From assembly GCF_023806625.1 (NCBI RefSeq), contig NZ_JAMTDX010000041.1:43323-107322 (forward strand): DNA of 64,000 nucleotides. Direction: 5' to 3'. The position numbers and the translations under genes were made by a program. Shown here piece by piece: positions 56,895-64,000 of the stretch. The stretch's first letter is position 1. Every line of letters begins with the position of its first letter. The notes beneath the pieces are model-generated. The model was not told the DNA's origin and searched no databases. It saw nothing but the letters and a program-made list of their open reading frames with translations. Source of the stretch: Accumulibacter sp. Its GTDB lineage: Bacteria > Pseudomonadota > Gammaproteobacteria > Burkholderiales > Rhodocyclaceae.

Positions 56895-57628
56895 TGTTCT
56901 TCCTCGTCGTCGGCGCGGCGCCGTGCCAGCCAGTCCACTCGTCGGCTGATCGGTTCGCCGTCGAAGCGCCGCTGGCCGATCGGCACCGCGAATCCGCGCC
57001 GCTTGGCGATGATCACGCCAACCGGGCAGACGTGCGCCGCCTTGTCGGCCAGCGAGAAGTCCGTATCCGCGAGCCGCCCGGATTCAGCATTGACGATCAG
57101 GTGCTTGCCGATTCCCCGCCCGGACAGCGCGAAGACGCTCTTGCCGTCGACGTCGCGGCTGGCGCGCACGCAGAGTTCGCAGAGGATGCAGCGGTTGAAG
57201 TCGAGCAGTACGTCGGGGTGCGAGGCGTCGACCGGCCGGTCGGGATAGAACTGCGGGAAGTGCGGGCCGAGCATCTCGAGCTCGTAGGCCAGTGCCTGGA
57301 GCAGGCAGTCGCCGCTCTTCTCGCACGACGGGCAGAAGTGATTGCCCTCGACGAAGAGCATCTGCAGCATCGTCCGTCGCTTGTCGTTGAGCTCCGGCGT
57401 GTTGCTCTCGACTTCCATGCCCTCGCTGGCCGGCATCGTGCATGCCGAGACGTAACGGCCGTTGGCGCGCACGGTACACAGCTTGCAGCTGCCCTGCGGC
57501 GTGAACTGGGGATGATGGCAGAGGTGCGGAATGAAGATTCCCGCGGCCAATGACGCATCCATGATCGTCTGCCCGTCGTCGAAAGGCACTGGCAGGCCGT
57601 CGATCGACAGACTTCGTGCATCCATCAC
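56891..57628 (-). CDS. hoxU: NAD-reducing hydrogenase diaphorase small subunit HoxU
   Basis: This 245-residue iron-sulfur subunit is related to the N-terminus of NuoG. It has a [2Fe-2S] ferredoxin domain (CHHPQFTPQGSCKLC and a later CT), a Cys/His cluster motif (HFCPSCEKSGDC) and a 4Fe-4S pair (CILCELCVRASRDVDGK). ATG codons at 57628 and 57625 are both possible; the gene overlaps hoxF by 4 bases. Confidence 0.95.
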   Translation of the reverse strand: MMDARSLSIDGLPVPFDDGQTIMDASLAAGIFIPHLCHHPQFTPQGSCKLCTVRANGRYVSACTMPASEGMEVESNTPELNDKRRTMLQMLFVEGNHFCPSCEKSGDCLLQALAYELEMLGPHFPQFYPDRPVDASHPDVLLDFNRCILCELCVRASRDVDGKSVFALSGRGIGKHLIVNAESGRLADTDFSLADKAAHVCPVGVIIAKRRGFAVPIGQRRFDGEPISRRVDWLARRRADDEEEQ

Positions 57629-59478
57629 CGGCCCCCGGCCGGTGTCGGCTCGAAGTGCGCGGCCGGGTCGTCGCGGCCGGTCATCTGGCGGGCGGCGGCG
57701 AGTGCGCGGTCGAGGTCGAAACCCGGTTCGAAATCCAGCGAGCGGAGCCGCCGCTCGTACGCGGGTCGGAACTTGTGCAGCGTGTCAAACAAGGCGTTGC
57801 ACGCCGTCTGTCCGAGGCCACAGTGGCTCGCAGCGTGGAGCAGGCGGTGGATTCTGAAGATCTCGTTGATCTCGTACTGCGACCCGTGGCCGTTGGCGAT
57901 CTTGTCCATGCACCGGGCCACCAGCGCCGTGCCGACGCGGCACGGCGTGCAGAAGCCGCAGCTTTCGTGCGCGAAGAAGTGCGCGAAGTTCCGCGCCACC
58001 TCGAACATGTCGCGATGCCCGGCGAAGACCATGATCGCGCCGGCCGTCGGCACGTCCTCGAAAGCGATGCGCCGCGAGAACTCGTGTCTCGCGAGACACG
58101 TCCCGGAAGGCCCGCTGACCTGAACCGCCTGCGCATCGCTGGCGCCGCAGTCTTTGAGAACCTGGTTGACCGGAACGCCGAACGGATACTCGTAGATCCC
58201 CGGTCTGTCCACGTCACCGGAGACCGACAGCAGCTTGCTGCCGGTCGATTGCCGGGTCCCCAGGCCGGCGAACCAGTCGCCGCCGCGGATGGCGATCACA
58301 GCCGCCTTGCACAGCGTCTCGACGTTGTTCACTACCGTCGGCTGTCGGAGATAGCCTTCGCTGACCGGGAACGGCGGGCGGTTCCGCGGTACGCCGCGCT
58401 TCCCTTCGAGCGATTCGAGCAGCGCCGTCTCCTCGCCGCAGACGTAGGCGCCGGCGCCGAGATGGATGTCGATGTCGAAGGTGAAGTCCGGCCTGCCGCA
58501 GATCGCTTCGCCGAGCAGGCCGCTGCGCCTTCGTGCCTCGAGCGTCGCACGCAGCTCCGGCAGCAGGTAGGCGTACTCTCCGCGCAGATAGACGAGGCCG
58601 CGACACGCGCCGATCGCCAGCGCGGCCACGGTCATCCCGTCAAAGAGCAGGTCGGGATGGGCGGTCAGCAGCACGCGGTCCTTGAACGTGCCAGGTTCGC
58701 CCTCGTCGGCATTGCACACGACGTAGCGCGCGCGCGAGCCTTCGCGGCAGGGTGCTCGTCTTGCCGACTCCCACTTGACGTGGGTCGTGAACCCCGCACC
58801 GCCCCGGCCACGCAGGTTCGACGCGCTCATCTCCGCGAGCAGCGCCTCCTCGCCGCGGGCGATCGCCGCGCCGATCGCTTCCCCGGCCGGCCAGCGCGTG
58901 CCGAGCAGGACGTCGCGGCGGCGGATGTTGTCTTCGACGGCGAAGTACTCGGCCGGCCAGTCTTCGAGCGGCGCCTGCGCGCGGATCAGTTCGGCCAGCC
59001 GGTCGATGCGTTCCGCCGACATCCGGGTCAGCGGCCGCCCATTGACCAGCAGCGCCGGTCCCTGGTCGCCCATCCCGGTGCACGAAGTCCGGTCGACGCT
59101 GACCAGACCGTCCTCGGAGACCTTGCCGGGTTCGATCCACAGCCGGTTGCAGAGCCGGTCGAGCAGTTCCTCGCTGCCGAGCATCCGGTCGATGATGTTG
59201 TCTGAAAAGAGCACCCGGTATCGGCCAGCCGGGACGAGATGCAGAAAGGCGTAGAATCCGGCGACCCCTTCGACGCGTGCCCGAGGCAGCCCGACGGCCC
59301 GGGCGATCGAGGTCAGGGCGGCCGGCGGGAGGTAGCCGAGATCGTCCTGAACATCGCGGAGGATCTGCAGCAGCCGTAGCGGGTCGGACCCGTGACGCGC
59401 GAGGACCGGCTGCAGCAGGTCGGCCAGCCTGTCCTGGTCGCACGTCGGCCCGTCTTCCAGAGTGTCCACGATCGTCAT
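57625..59478 (-). CDS. hoxF: NAD-reducing hydrogenase diaphorase large subunit HoxF
   Basis: This subunit holds FMN and the NAD site. The N-terminal about 160 residues are NuoE-like. The rest is NuoF-like, with the FMN/NAD glycine-rich regions (LRGRGGAGFTTHVKWE, CNADEGEPGTFKDR) and the C-terminal 4Fe-4S cysteines (SCGFCTPCRVG). The ATG at 59478 (617 residues) is preferred to the TTG at 59535, because an FNR-like site would place the transcript start near 59527. It is the first gene of the operon; no hoxE is needed because the NuoE part is fused. Confidence 0.95.
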   Translation of the reverse strand: MTIVDTLEDGPTCDQDRLADLLQPVLARHGSDPLRLLQILRDVQDDLGYLPPAALTSIARAVGLPRARVEGVAGFYAFLHLVPAGRYRVLFSDNIIDRMLGSEELLDRLCNRLWIEPGKVSEDGLVSVDRTSCTGMGDQGPALLVNGRPLTRMSAERIDRLAELIRAQAPLEDWPAEYFAVEDNIRRRDVLLGTRWPAGEAIGAAIARGEEALLAEMSASNLRGRGGAGFTTHVKWESARRAPCREGSRARYVVCNADEGEPGTFKDRVLLTAHPDLLFDGMTVAALAIGACRGLVYLRGEYAYLLPELRATLEARRRSGLLGEAICGRPDFTFDIDIHLGAGAYVCGEETALLESLEGKRGVPRNRPPFPVSEGYLRQPTVVNNVETLCKAAVIAIRGGDWFAGLGTRQSTGSKLLSVSGDVDRPGIYEYPFGVPVNQVLKDCGASDAQAVQVSGPSGTCLARHEFSRRIAFEDVPTAGAIMVFAGHRDMFEVARNFAHFFAHESCGFCTPCRVGTALVARCMDKIANGHGSQYEINEIFRIHRLLHAASHCGLGQTACNALFDTLHKFRPAYERRLRSLDFEPGFDLDRALAAARQMTGRDDPAAHFEPTPAGGR

Positions 59479-59561
59479 CCACAGCGCATGGGGCGGTTGC
59501 CCGTCTGCCACGGGCCACCGGCCATCGCAAGTCAAGCTTAGCGTCTCTTGGGCAGCGTGTG

Positions 59562-59575
59562 CTGACGCAGGTCAA
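59562..59575 (-). promoter_or_regulatory. FNR-like site upstream of hoxF
   Basis: The minus strand reads TTGAC-CTGC-GTCAG, an FNR/ANR-type arrangement of two half sites spaced by four bases. It differs from consensus TTGAT-N4-ATCAA at three positions. Centred near -41.5 it would start hoxF transcription near 59527. This is suggestive only. Confidence 0.35.
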
Positions 59576-59645
59576 CCTCCGCCGTTGCCGCGTGCGGCGT
59601 TGACGCCTCGCCTGTCGCTTCGCGCCGGACCGCCCTTGCCGGGCG

Positions 59646-59674
59646 TAGGCATTTCTGGTGCATTGCAGCATAAT
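59646..59674 (+). promoter_or_regulatory. promoter and TGCAnTGCA motif of the MaoC-phosphotransacetylase gene
   Basis: TAGGCA (59646-59651) and CATAAT (59669-59674) are spaced by 17 bases, about 90 bases before the start codon. The spacer and -10 hold TGCATTGCAGCATAA (59659-59673), nearly the same 15-mer as upstream of pckG (7416-7430). A repressor binding the TGCA-T-TGCA palindrome would block this promoter. Confidence 0.5.
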
Positions 59675-59764
59675 GCGCGCTGCTCCCTTCGTGCGATCGA
59701 TCTCCGTGCGATTAGGCGGCTGGAGATCCCGGCGAAGAGGAGCAGCATACTTCGGAGAACGACC

Positions 59765-61183
59765 ATGCGCTTTGAGACCCCTCTCGAATATCTCGAAAGT
59801 CGGACCTACGAAGAGATCAGCGTCGGCGACACCTCGTCGCTGATGCGCACGCTGCGTCCCGAGGACGTCAAGCTGTTCGCGCTGATGTCCGGCGACATGA
59901 ACCCCGCTCTGGCCAACGCCGAGTTCCAGCGCAGCGGCCTGTTCCAGGACTTCATCGCCCACGGGATGTGGACCGCGTCGCTGTTGTCGACGACACTCGG
60001 CACCCAGTTCCCCGGGCCGGGAACCGTGCTCATCGAGTCAACGCTGCACTTTGCCCGGCCGATCTCGATCGGCGACACGGTCACCGTGACGATCACCGTT
60101 CGCCAGAAGTTCGACCACAACCACCACATCATCCTCGACTGCGCCTGTCACAATCAGGATCAGTTGCTGGTCGTCTCGGGTAGCGCCGAAGTCCTTGCCC
60201 CGGTCGAGAAGATCCGCGCCAAGCGCGGGGCGATGCCGGAGATCACCATTTCCGACAAATACGCGCGTCTTCAGGCACTCGTCCAACGCGCCGCCGGGCT
60301 CGAGCCGATCGACATGGCCGTCGTCCATCCCTGTGATCGCGAATCGCTGAAGGGTGCGCTGCTCGCGGCCGAGGCCGGCCTGATCCGGCCGATCCTCGTC
60401 GGGCCCGAGCAGAAGATCTGCAGCGTCGCCGAAGAGAACGGCTTCGACCTCGGGCAGCACCGGATCGTCAGTGTCCGGCACAGCCACGAGGCGGCGGCGA
60501 TGGCCGTCACGCTGGTCCGCAGCGGCGACGCGGAAGCGCTGATGAAGGGCAGCCTGCACACCGACGAACTGATGGCCGAGGTCATCTCGCGCAGCGCCGG
60601 GCTGCGCACCGAGCGGCGGATCAGCCACGTCTTCCTGATGGACGTGCCGACCTACCCGCGGCCGATCATGATCACCGACGCGGCGATCAACATCGCCCCG
60701 ACGCTGCCCGAGAAGGTCGACATCATTCAGAACGCGATCGACCTGGCGCATGTGATCGGCACTCCCGAGCCCAAGGTGGCCATCCTTTCGGCGGTCGAAA
60801 CGGTCAGCCCGAAGATCCAGTCGACGCTCGACGCCGCGGCGTTGTGCAAGATGGCCGACCGCGGGCAGATCAAGGGCGGCCTGCTCGACGGCCCGCTGGC
60901 TTTCGACAACGCGGTATCGATGGTCGCCGCGAAGACCAAGGGGATCAACTCGGCGGTCGCTGGCCGCGCCGACATTCTCGTCGTTCCCGACCTCGAATCG
61001 GGCAACATGATCGCCAAACAGCTCGAGTACCTGGCCAACGCGCTCAGCTCGGGGATCGTCCTCGGCGCCCGAGTGCCGATCGTCCTGACCAGCCGGGCCG
61101 ACACTGCCGAGACGCGCATCGCCTCGTGCGTCATCGCCGCGCTGATCGCCCACGACGCGCGCCAGCGCCAGACGGCTGTCTGA
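59765..61183 (+). CDS. MaoC-like (enoyl-CoA hydratase) domain fused to phosphate acetyl/butyryltransferase
   Basis: The 472-residue bifunctional protein has an N-terminal hot-dog MaoC domain (about 1-155; FALMSGDMNPALANAEF with the catalytic Asp/His region) and a C-terminal phosphotransacylase domain (about 165-472; MKGSLHTDELMAEVISR and PDLESGNMIAKQLEYL). Such fusions are known in Proteobacteria as bifunctional enoyl-CoA hydratase/phosphate acetyltransferase. It could connect acyl-CoA pools to acyl-phosphate; no acetate/butyrate kinase follows here. The ATG at 59765 fits both domains; the open frame upstream is not conserved. It is divergent from hoxF. Confidence 0.92.
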   Translation: MRFETPLEYLESRTYEEISVGDTSSLMRTLRPEDVKLFALMSGDMNPALANAEFQRSGLFQDFIAHGMWTASLLSTTLGTQFPGPGTVLIESTLHFARPISIGDTVTVTITVRQKFDHNHHIILDCACHNQDQLLVVSGSAEVLAPVEKIRAKRGAMPEITISDKYARLQALVQRAAGLEPIDMAVVHPCDRESLKGALLAAEAGLIRPILVGPEQKICSVAEENGFDLGQHRIVSVRHSHEAAAMAVTLVRSGDAEALMKGSLHTDELMAEVISRSAGLRTERRISHVFLMDVPTYPRPIMITDAAINIAPTLPEKVDIIQNAIDLAHVIGTPEPKVAILSAVETVSPKIQSTLDAAALCKMADRGQIKGGLLDGPLAFDNAVSMVAAKTKGINSAVAGRADILVVPDLESGNMIAKQLEYLANALSSGIVLGARVPIVLTSRADTAETRIASCVIAALIAHDARQRQTAV

Positions 61184-61290
61184 GACGGCGTTGCCATGCG
61201 CCTGTCGGGCCGGTGGCGTAGCGCCGCCCCCGGGCAGCGCCCAGCGGTGACTCCAAACCTTCGAGGACTCGCCTCGCGCGGCTGAGGATA

Positions 61291-61333
61291 ACTATATCTA
61301 GTGATCGTGTTGCATCTGACCACTAGATATAGT
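61291..61333 (+). promoter_or_regulatory. pair of NrdR boxes upstream of nrdJ
   Basis: ACTATATCTAGTG (61291-61303) and its perfect reverse complement CACTAGATATAGT (61321-61333) have centres 30 bases apart, about three helical turns. Sequence type (A+T core with C/G flanks), spacing and location before a ribonucleotide reductase gene all match the paired NrdR boxes known in bacteria. The second box includes a TATAGT that could be the -10. Confidence 0.85.
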
Positions 61334-61426
61334 AGTCTGCGCCTTGTTCGACGCCGCATACGCCAGCAGTCTCGCGAGCAGCCAGGCCGGGCGTCCCCTG
61401 AAACCAGTCGCGGAGGAAAAGAAAAA

Positions 61427-64000
61427 ATGAGTCAGCTCGTCCAGCAGTTGCCCCTGTCGGAGATTGCCGAAGCTTCGGGAATTGCACCGCTCGCCGAACA
61501 GGAGATCTCGACCGAGGTGCTCGTCGAGAAGTACGCCAAGGGCAACGAGACCTCGGTGCATGACGTGCGCCGCCGCGTCGCTCGCGCGCTAGCCGCCACC
61601 GAGGACGAGAAGCAGCGCGCCCACTGGGAGGCGCGCTTCCTCTGGGCACAGGAGAACGGTTTCGTCCCCGCCGGGCGGATCAACTCGGCGGCCGGAACGA
61701 CGCTCGCTGCGACGCTGATCAACTGCTTCGTGCAGCCAATCGGCGACTCGGTCGTCGAGGTCGTCGACGGCAAGCCGGGAATCTACAGCGCGCTCGCCGA
61801 AGCCGCCGAGACGATGCGCCGCGGCGGCGGCGTCGGCTACGACTTCTCGTCGATACGGCCGATCGGCGCGCTGGTCAAGGGCACGCAGTCGCGCGCCTCC
61901 GGGCCCGTGTCGTACATGCGCGTCTTCGACCGCTCCTGCGAAACCGTCGAATCAGCCGGCGCCCGCCGGGGCGCGCAAATGGGCGTGCTGCGCTGCGACC
62001 ACCCGGACATCGAAGTGTTCATCCACGCCAAGGACCACGGCGACCTGAGCAATTTCAACGTCTCGATCGCCGTCACCGACGCGTTCATGCGCGCCGTCGA
62101 GGCCGACCAGGAGGTCGAACTGACGCACCGCGCCGAGCCGGGTGCCGACATGAAGCGCGCGGGTGCCTACCTGCGCGACGACGGCGTCTGGGTCTACAGG
62201 CGCGTGCGTGCTCGCGACCTCTGGGACCAGGTCATGAAGTCGACCTACGACCACGCCGAGCCAGGAATCCTCTTCCTCGACCGGATGAACCGCGACAACA
62301 ACCTCTACTATTGCGAAGTCATCGAGGCGACCAATCCCTGCGCCGAGCAGCCGCTGCCGCCGTACGGATGCTGCTGCCTCGGCTCGATCAACCTGACGCT
62401 GTTCGTCCGCGCGCCTTTCTCGGCAGACGCCGAGTTCGATTTCACCGCCTTCGCCGAAGTCGTCCAGGTGGCGACGCGGATGCTCGACAACGTCCTCGAG
62501 GTCACCGCCTGGCCGCTGGCACGGCAGCGCGAGGAAGCGGCCAGCAAACGGCGAATCGGGCTCGGCTTCACCGGCCTCGGCGACACGCTGTGCATGCTGC
62601 GCCTGCGCTACGACCGCCCCGAAGCGCTGGCCATGGGCGCCCGGATCGCCGAATTCATGCGCGACGCCGCCTACCTCGCGTCGGTCGAACTGGCCCGCGA
62701 GCGCGGGGCTTTCCCATTGTTCAACGCCGAACTCTACCTCTCGGGCGGCAACTTCGCCTCACGCCTGCCGCCGGACATCAAGAGCGAAATCCGCAGGCAC
62801 GGCGTGCGCAACTCACACCTGCTGTCGATCGCGCCGACCGGGACGATCTCGCTGGCCTTCGCCGACAACGCCTCGAACGGCATCGAGCCGCCGTACTCCT
62901 GGACCTACAACCGCAAGAAGCGGATGGCCGACGGCACGCTCAAGGAATACGCCGTCGAGGATCACGCCTGGCGGCTGTTCCGGCACCTCGGCGGCGACGT
63001 CGACAAGCTGCCCGAATATTTCGTCACCGCCCTCGAAATCTCGGCGAAAGCGCACAAGGACATGGTCGCCGCAGTCGCCCCGTACATCGACACGTCGATC
63101 TCGAAGACCGTCAATGTGCCCGCGGACTATCCCTACGACGACTTCCAGGACCTCTACCTGAGTGCCTGGAAATCAGGCCTCAAGGGTCTCGCGACGTACC
63201 GGCCGAACGCCGTGCTCGGCGCCGTGCTCTCGGTCGACTCACAGAAGCAGGCCGAGGACCGGAAGCAACCGCAGGACTTCGTCCTCGGCGACGCCAATCG
63301 CCGGCTGACGATCAAGACGCTGCCCGCGCCGGTGCTCGCCAGCCTGCGCTGGCCGAACCGGCCCAGTCTGCCGGAAGGCAACATGGCGTGGACCTACATG
63401 ATCGAAGGCACACACGGCAAGTTCGCCCTGTTCGTCGGGCACATCGAACAGGAAGGGCGCTACTGGCCCTTCGAAGCCTGGGTCAACGGCCCCGAGCAGC
63501 CGCGCGGCCTCGGCGCCGTGGCCAAGACGCTGTCGATGGACATGCGTGCCAACGACCACGGCTGGCTCGCGCTCAAGCTCGAATCGCTGGCCCGGACACC
63601 CGGTGAAGACGGCTTTGCGATGCCCTTCCCGCCGCACGGCGAGGAGAAGCGCATGCCCTCGGTCGTCGCTGCGATGGCTCAGCTGATCCAGTACCGCGTC
63701 GAACGCCTCGGGGCCTTCCGCCGCGAGGGCCCGACGCCAGTGCTCGACGCGATGTTCAGCCTCAAGGAGCCGAAGACCGGCACCGACGGCACGCTGTCGT
63801 GGACCGTCGACGTCTTCAACCCGGCGACCGGCGAAGACTTCGTCCTCGGGCTCAAGGAGATCACCCTCCCGGACGGCGTGACTCGTCCCTATTCGGTGTG
63901 GCTCTCGGGCAACTATCCGCGTGCGCTCGACGGGTTGACCAAGCTGCTCTCGTTCGACATGCGCGTCCTCGACCCGGCGTGGATCGGCATGAAGCTGCGC
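61427..64000 (+). CDS. nrdJ: adenosylcobalamin-dependent (class II) ribonucleotide reductase, partial
   Basis: It reduces ribonucleotides to deoxyribonucleotides using B12, with or without oxygen. The frame is open from ATG 61427 (after GGAGGAAAAG) to the window edge, 858 codons, so the C-terminus is missing. The first redox cysteine lies in INCFVQP near residue 100. The thiyl-radical Cys is at about 305 in [20 protein letters not shown], and the [12 protein letters not shown] and [11 protein letters not shown] active-site segments follow. Upstream are NrdR boxes. B12 dependence ties this enzyme to the B12-sensing regulator at 15.4 kb. Confidence 0.95.
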   Translation, partial: MSQLVQQLPLSEIAEASGIAPLAEQEISTEVLVEKYAKGNETSVHDVRRRVARALAATEDEKQRAHWEARFLWAQENGFVPAGRINSAAGTTLAATLINCFVQPIGDSVVEVVDGKPGIYSALAEAAETMRRGGGVGYDFSSIRPIGALVKGTQSRASGPVSYMRVFDRSCETVESAGARRGAQMGVLRCDHPDIEVFIHAKDHGDLSNFNVSIAVTDAFMRAVEADQEVELTHRAEPGADMKRAGAYLRDDGVWVYRRVRARDLWDQVMKSTYDHAEPGILFLDRMNRDNNLYYCEVIEATNPCAEQPLPPYGCCCLGSINLTLFVRAPFSADAEFDFTAFAEVVQVATRMLDNVLEVTAWPLARQREEAASKRRIGLGFTGLGDTLCMLRLRYDRPEALAMGARIAEFMRDAAYLASVELARERGAFPLFNAELYLSGGNFASRLPPDIKSEIRRHGVRNSHLLSIAPTGTISLAFADNASNGIEPPYSWTYNRKKRMADGTLKEYAVEDHAWRLFRHLGGDVDKLPEYFVTALEISAKAHKDMVAAVAPYIDTSISKTVNVPADYPYDDFQDLYLSAWKSGLKGLATYRPNAVLGAVLSVDSQKQAEDRKQPQDFVLGDANRRLTIKTLPAPVLASLRWPNRPSLPEGNMAWTYMIEGTHGKFALFVGHIEQEGRYWPFEAWVNGPEQPRGLGAVAKTLSMDMRANDHGWLALKLESLARTPGEDGFAMPFPPHGEEKRMPSVVAAMAQLIQYRVERLGAFRREGPTPVLDAMFSLKEPKTGTDGTLSWTVDVFNPATGEDFVLGLKEITLPDGVTRPYSVWLSGNYPRALDGLTKLLSFDMRVLDPAWIGMKLR

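Noticed and set aside
61184-61290. Cobalamin riboswitch upstream of nrdJ
   Set aside because: I looked for a B12-box-like GCCACTG element and extended leader; the region is short and holds only NrdR boxes. B12-using enzymes of this kind are not usually preceded by one.

Overview
The window is GC-rich and almost fully coding. Its gene content fits a Betaproteobacterium of the Rhodocyclales, and most of all a 'Candidatus Accumulibacter'-like organism. The evidence is the order ampD-pilR-pilS-PP0621-tRNA(Pro)-ispB, an ExbBD-lpxK-Trm112-kdsB-adk block, a proton-pumping pyrophosphatase, a MaoC/phosphotransacetylase fusion, GTP-type PEP carboxykinase, NADP malic enzyme and a HoxFUYH NAD-linked hydrogenase. 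The taxonomic call is an inference from gene content; no rRNA is present.

Layout. 1-7.3 kb (minus strand): end of an unknown exported protein, a PBP7-type D,D-endopeptidase, a patatin phospholipase, malic enzyme and PEP carboxykinase. 7.6-14.4 kb: a PLP aminotransferase, then ampD, pilR, pilS, a small PP0621-family protein, tRNA-Pro(CGG) and ispB. 14.6-25 kb: mnmD, then a CarH/LitR-type vitamin B12 photoreceptor-repressor. Divergent to it is a tightly packed ten-gene operon (glutathione peroxidase, folE2, FAD amine-oxidase-like protein, DUF1365, cyclopropane synthase-like methyltransferase, chalcone-isomerase-like protein, MFS, DUF3833 lipoprotein, SDR, NTF2-like). 25.2-28.5 kb: acyl carrier protein plus the two exosortase-A-associated hydrolases and a CrtC/lipocalin-like membrane protein. 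28.5-33.7 kb: a decayed accessory island holding an IS91-type transposase scrap, a frameshifted P-loop ATPase, a frameshifted companion gene, a broken TIR-nSTAND NTPase and two broken small genes.

33.8-50.4 kb: housekeeping (murJ, a PEBP protein, hppA with a C-terminal OmpA domain, adk, kdsB, a Trm112 protein, lpxK, exbD, exbB, xseA, sodB, ssb, MFS, uvrA, HU). 50.5-54.2 kb: envelope glycan genes (GtrA-GT39 fusion, GT9, GtrA). 54.2-59.5 kb: the hydrogenase operon hoxF-U-Y-H and its maturation protease, all on the minus strand. 59.8-64 kb: MaoC-phosphotransacetylase fusion and the start of a B12-dependent ribonucleotide reductase preceded by a NrdR box pair.

The most interesting system is the light/B12-regulated membrane-lipid operon at 16.3-25.0 kb. 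Its regulator has the W-x9-E-H and H-x2-G cobalamin motifs. Two copies of the palindrome TTGTCC(A/T)GGACAA flank overlapping divergent promoters. Other notable points are the pyrophosphatase-OmpA fusion, a repeat element found at two gene ends where its terminus coincides with the stop codon, and the decaying TIR-nSTAND defence-like island. No CRISPR array or rRNA gene was seen.
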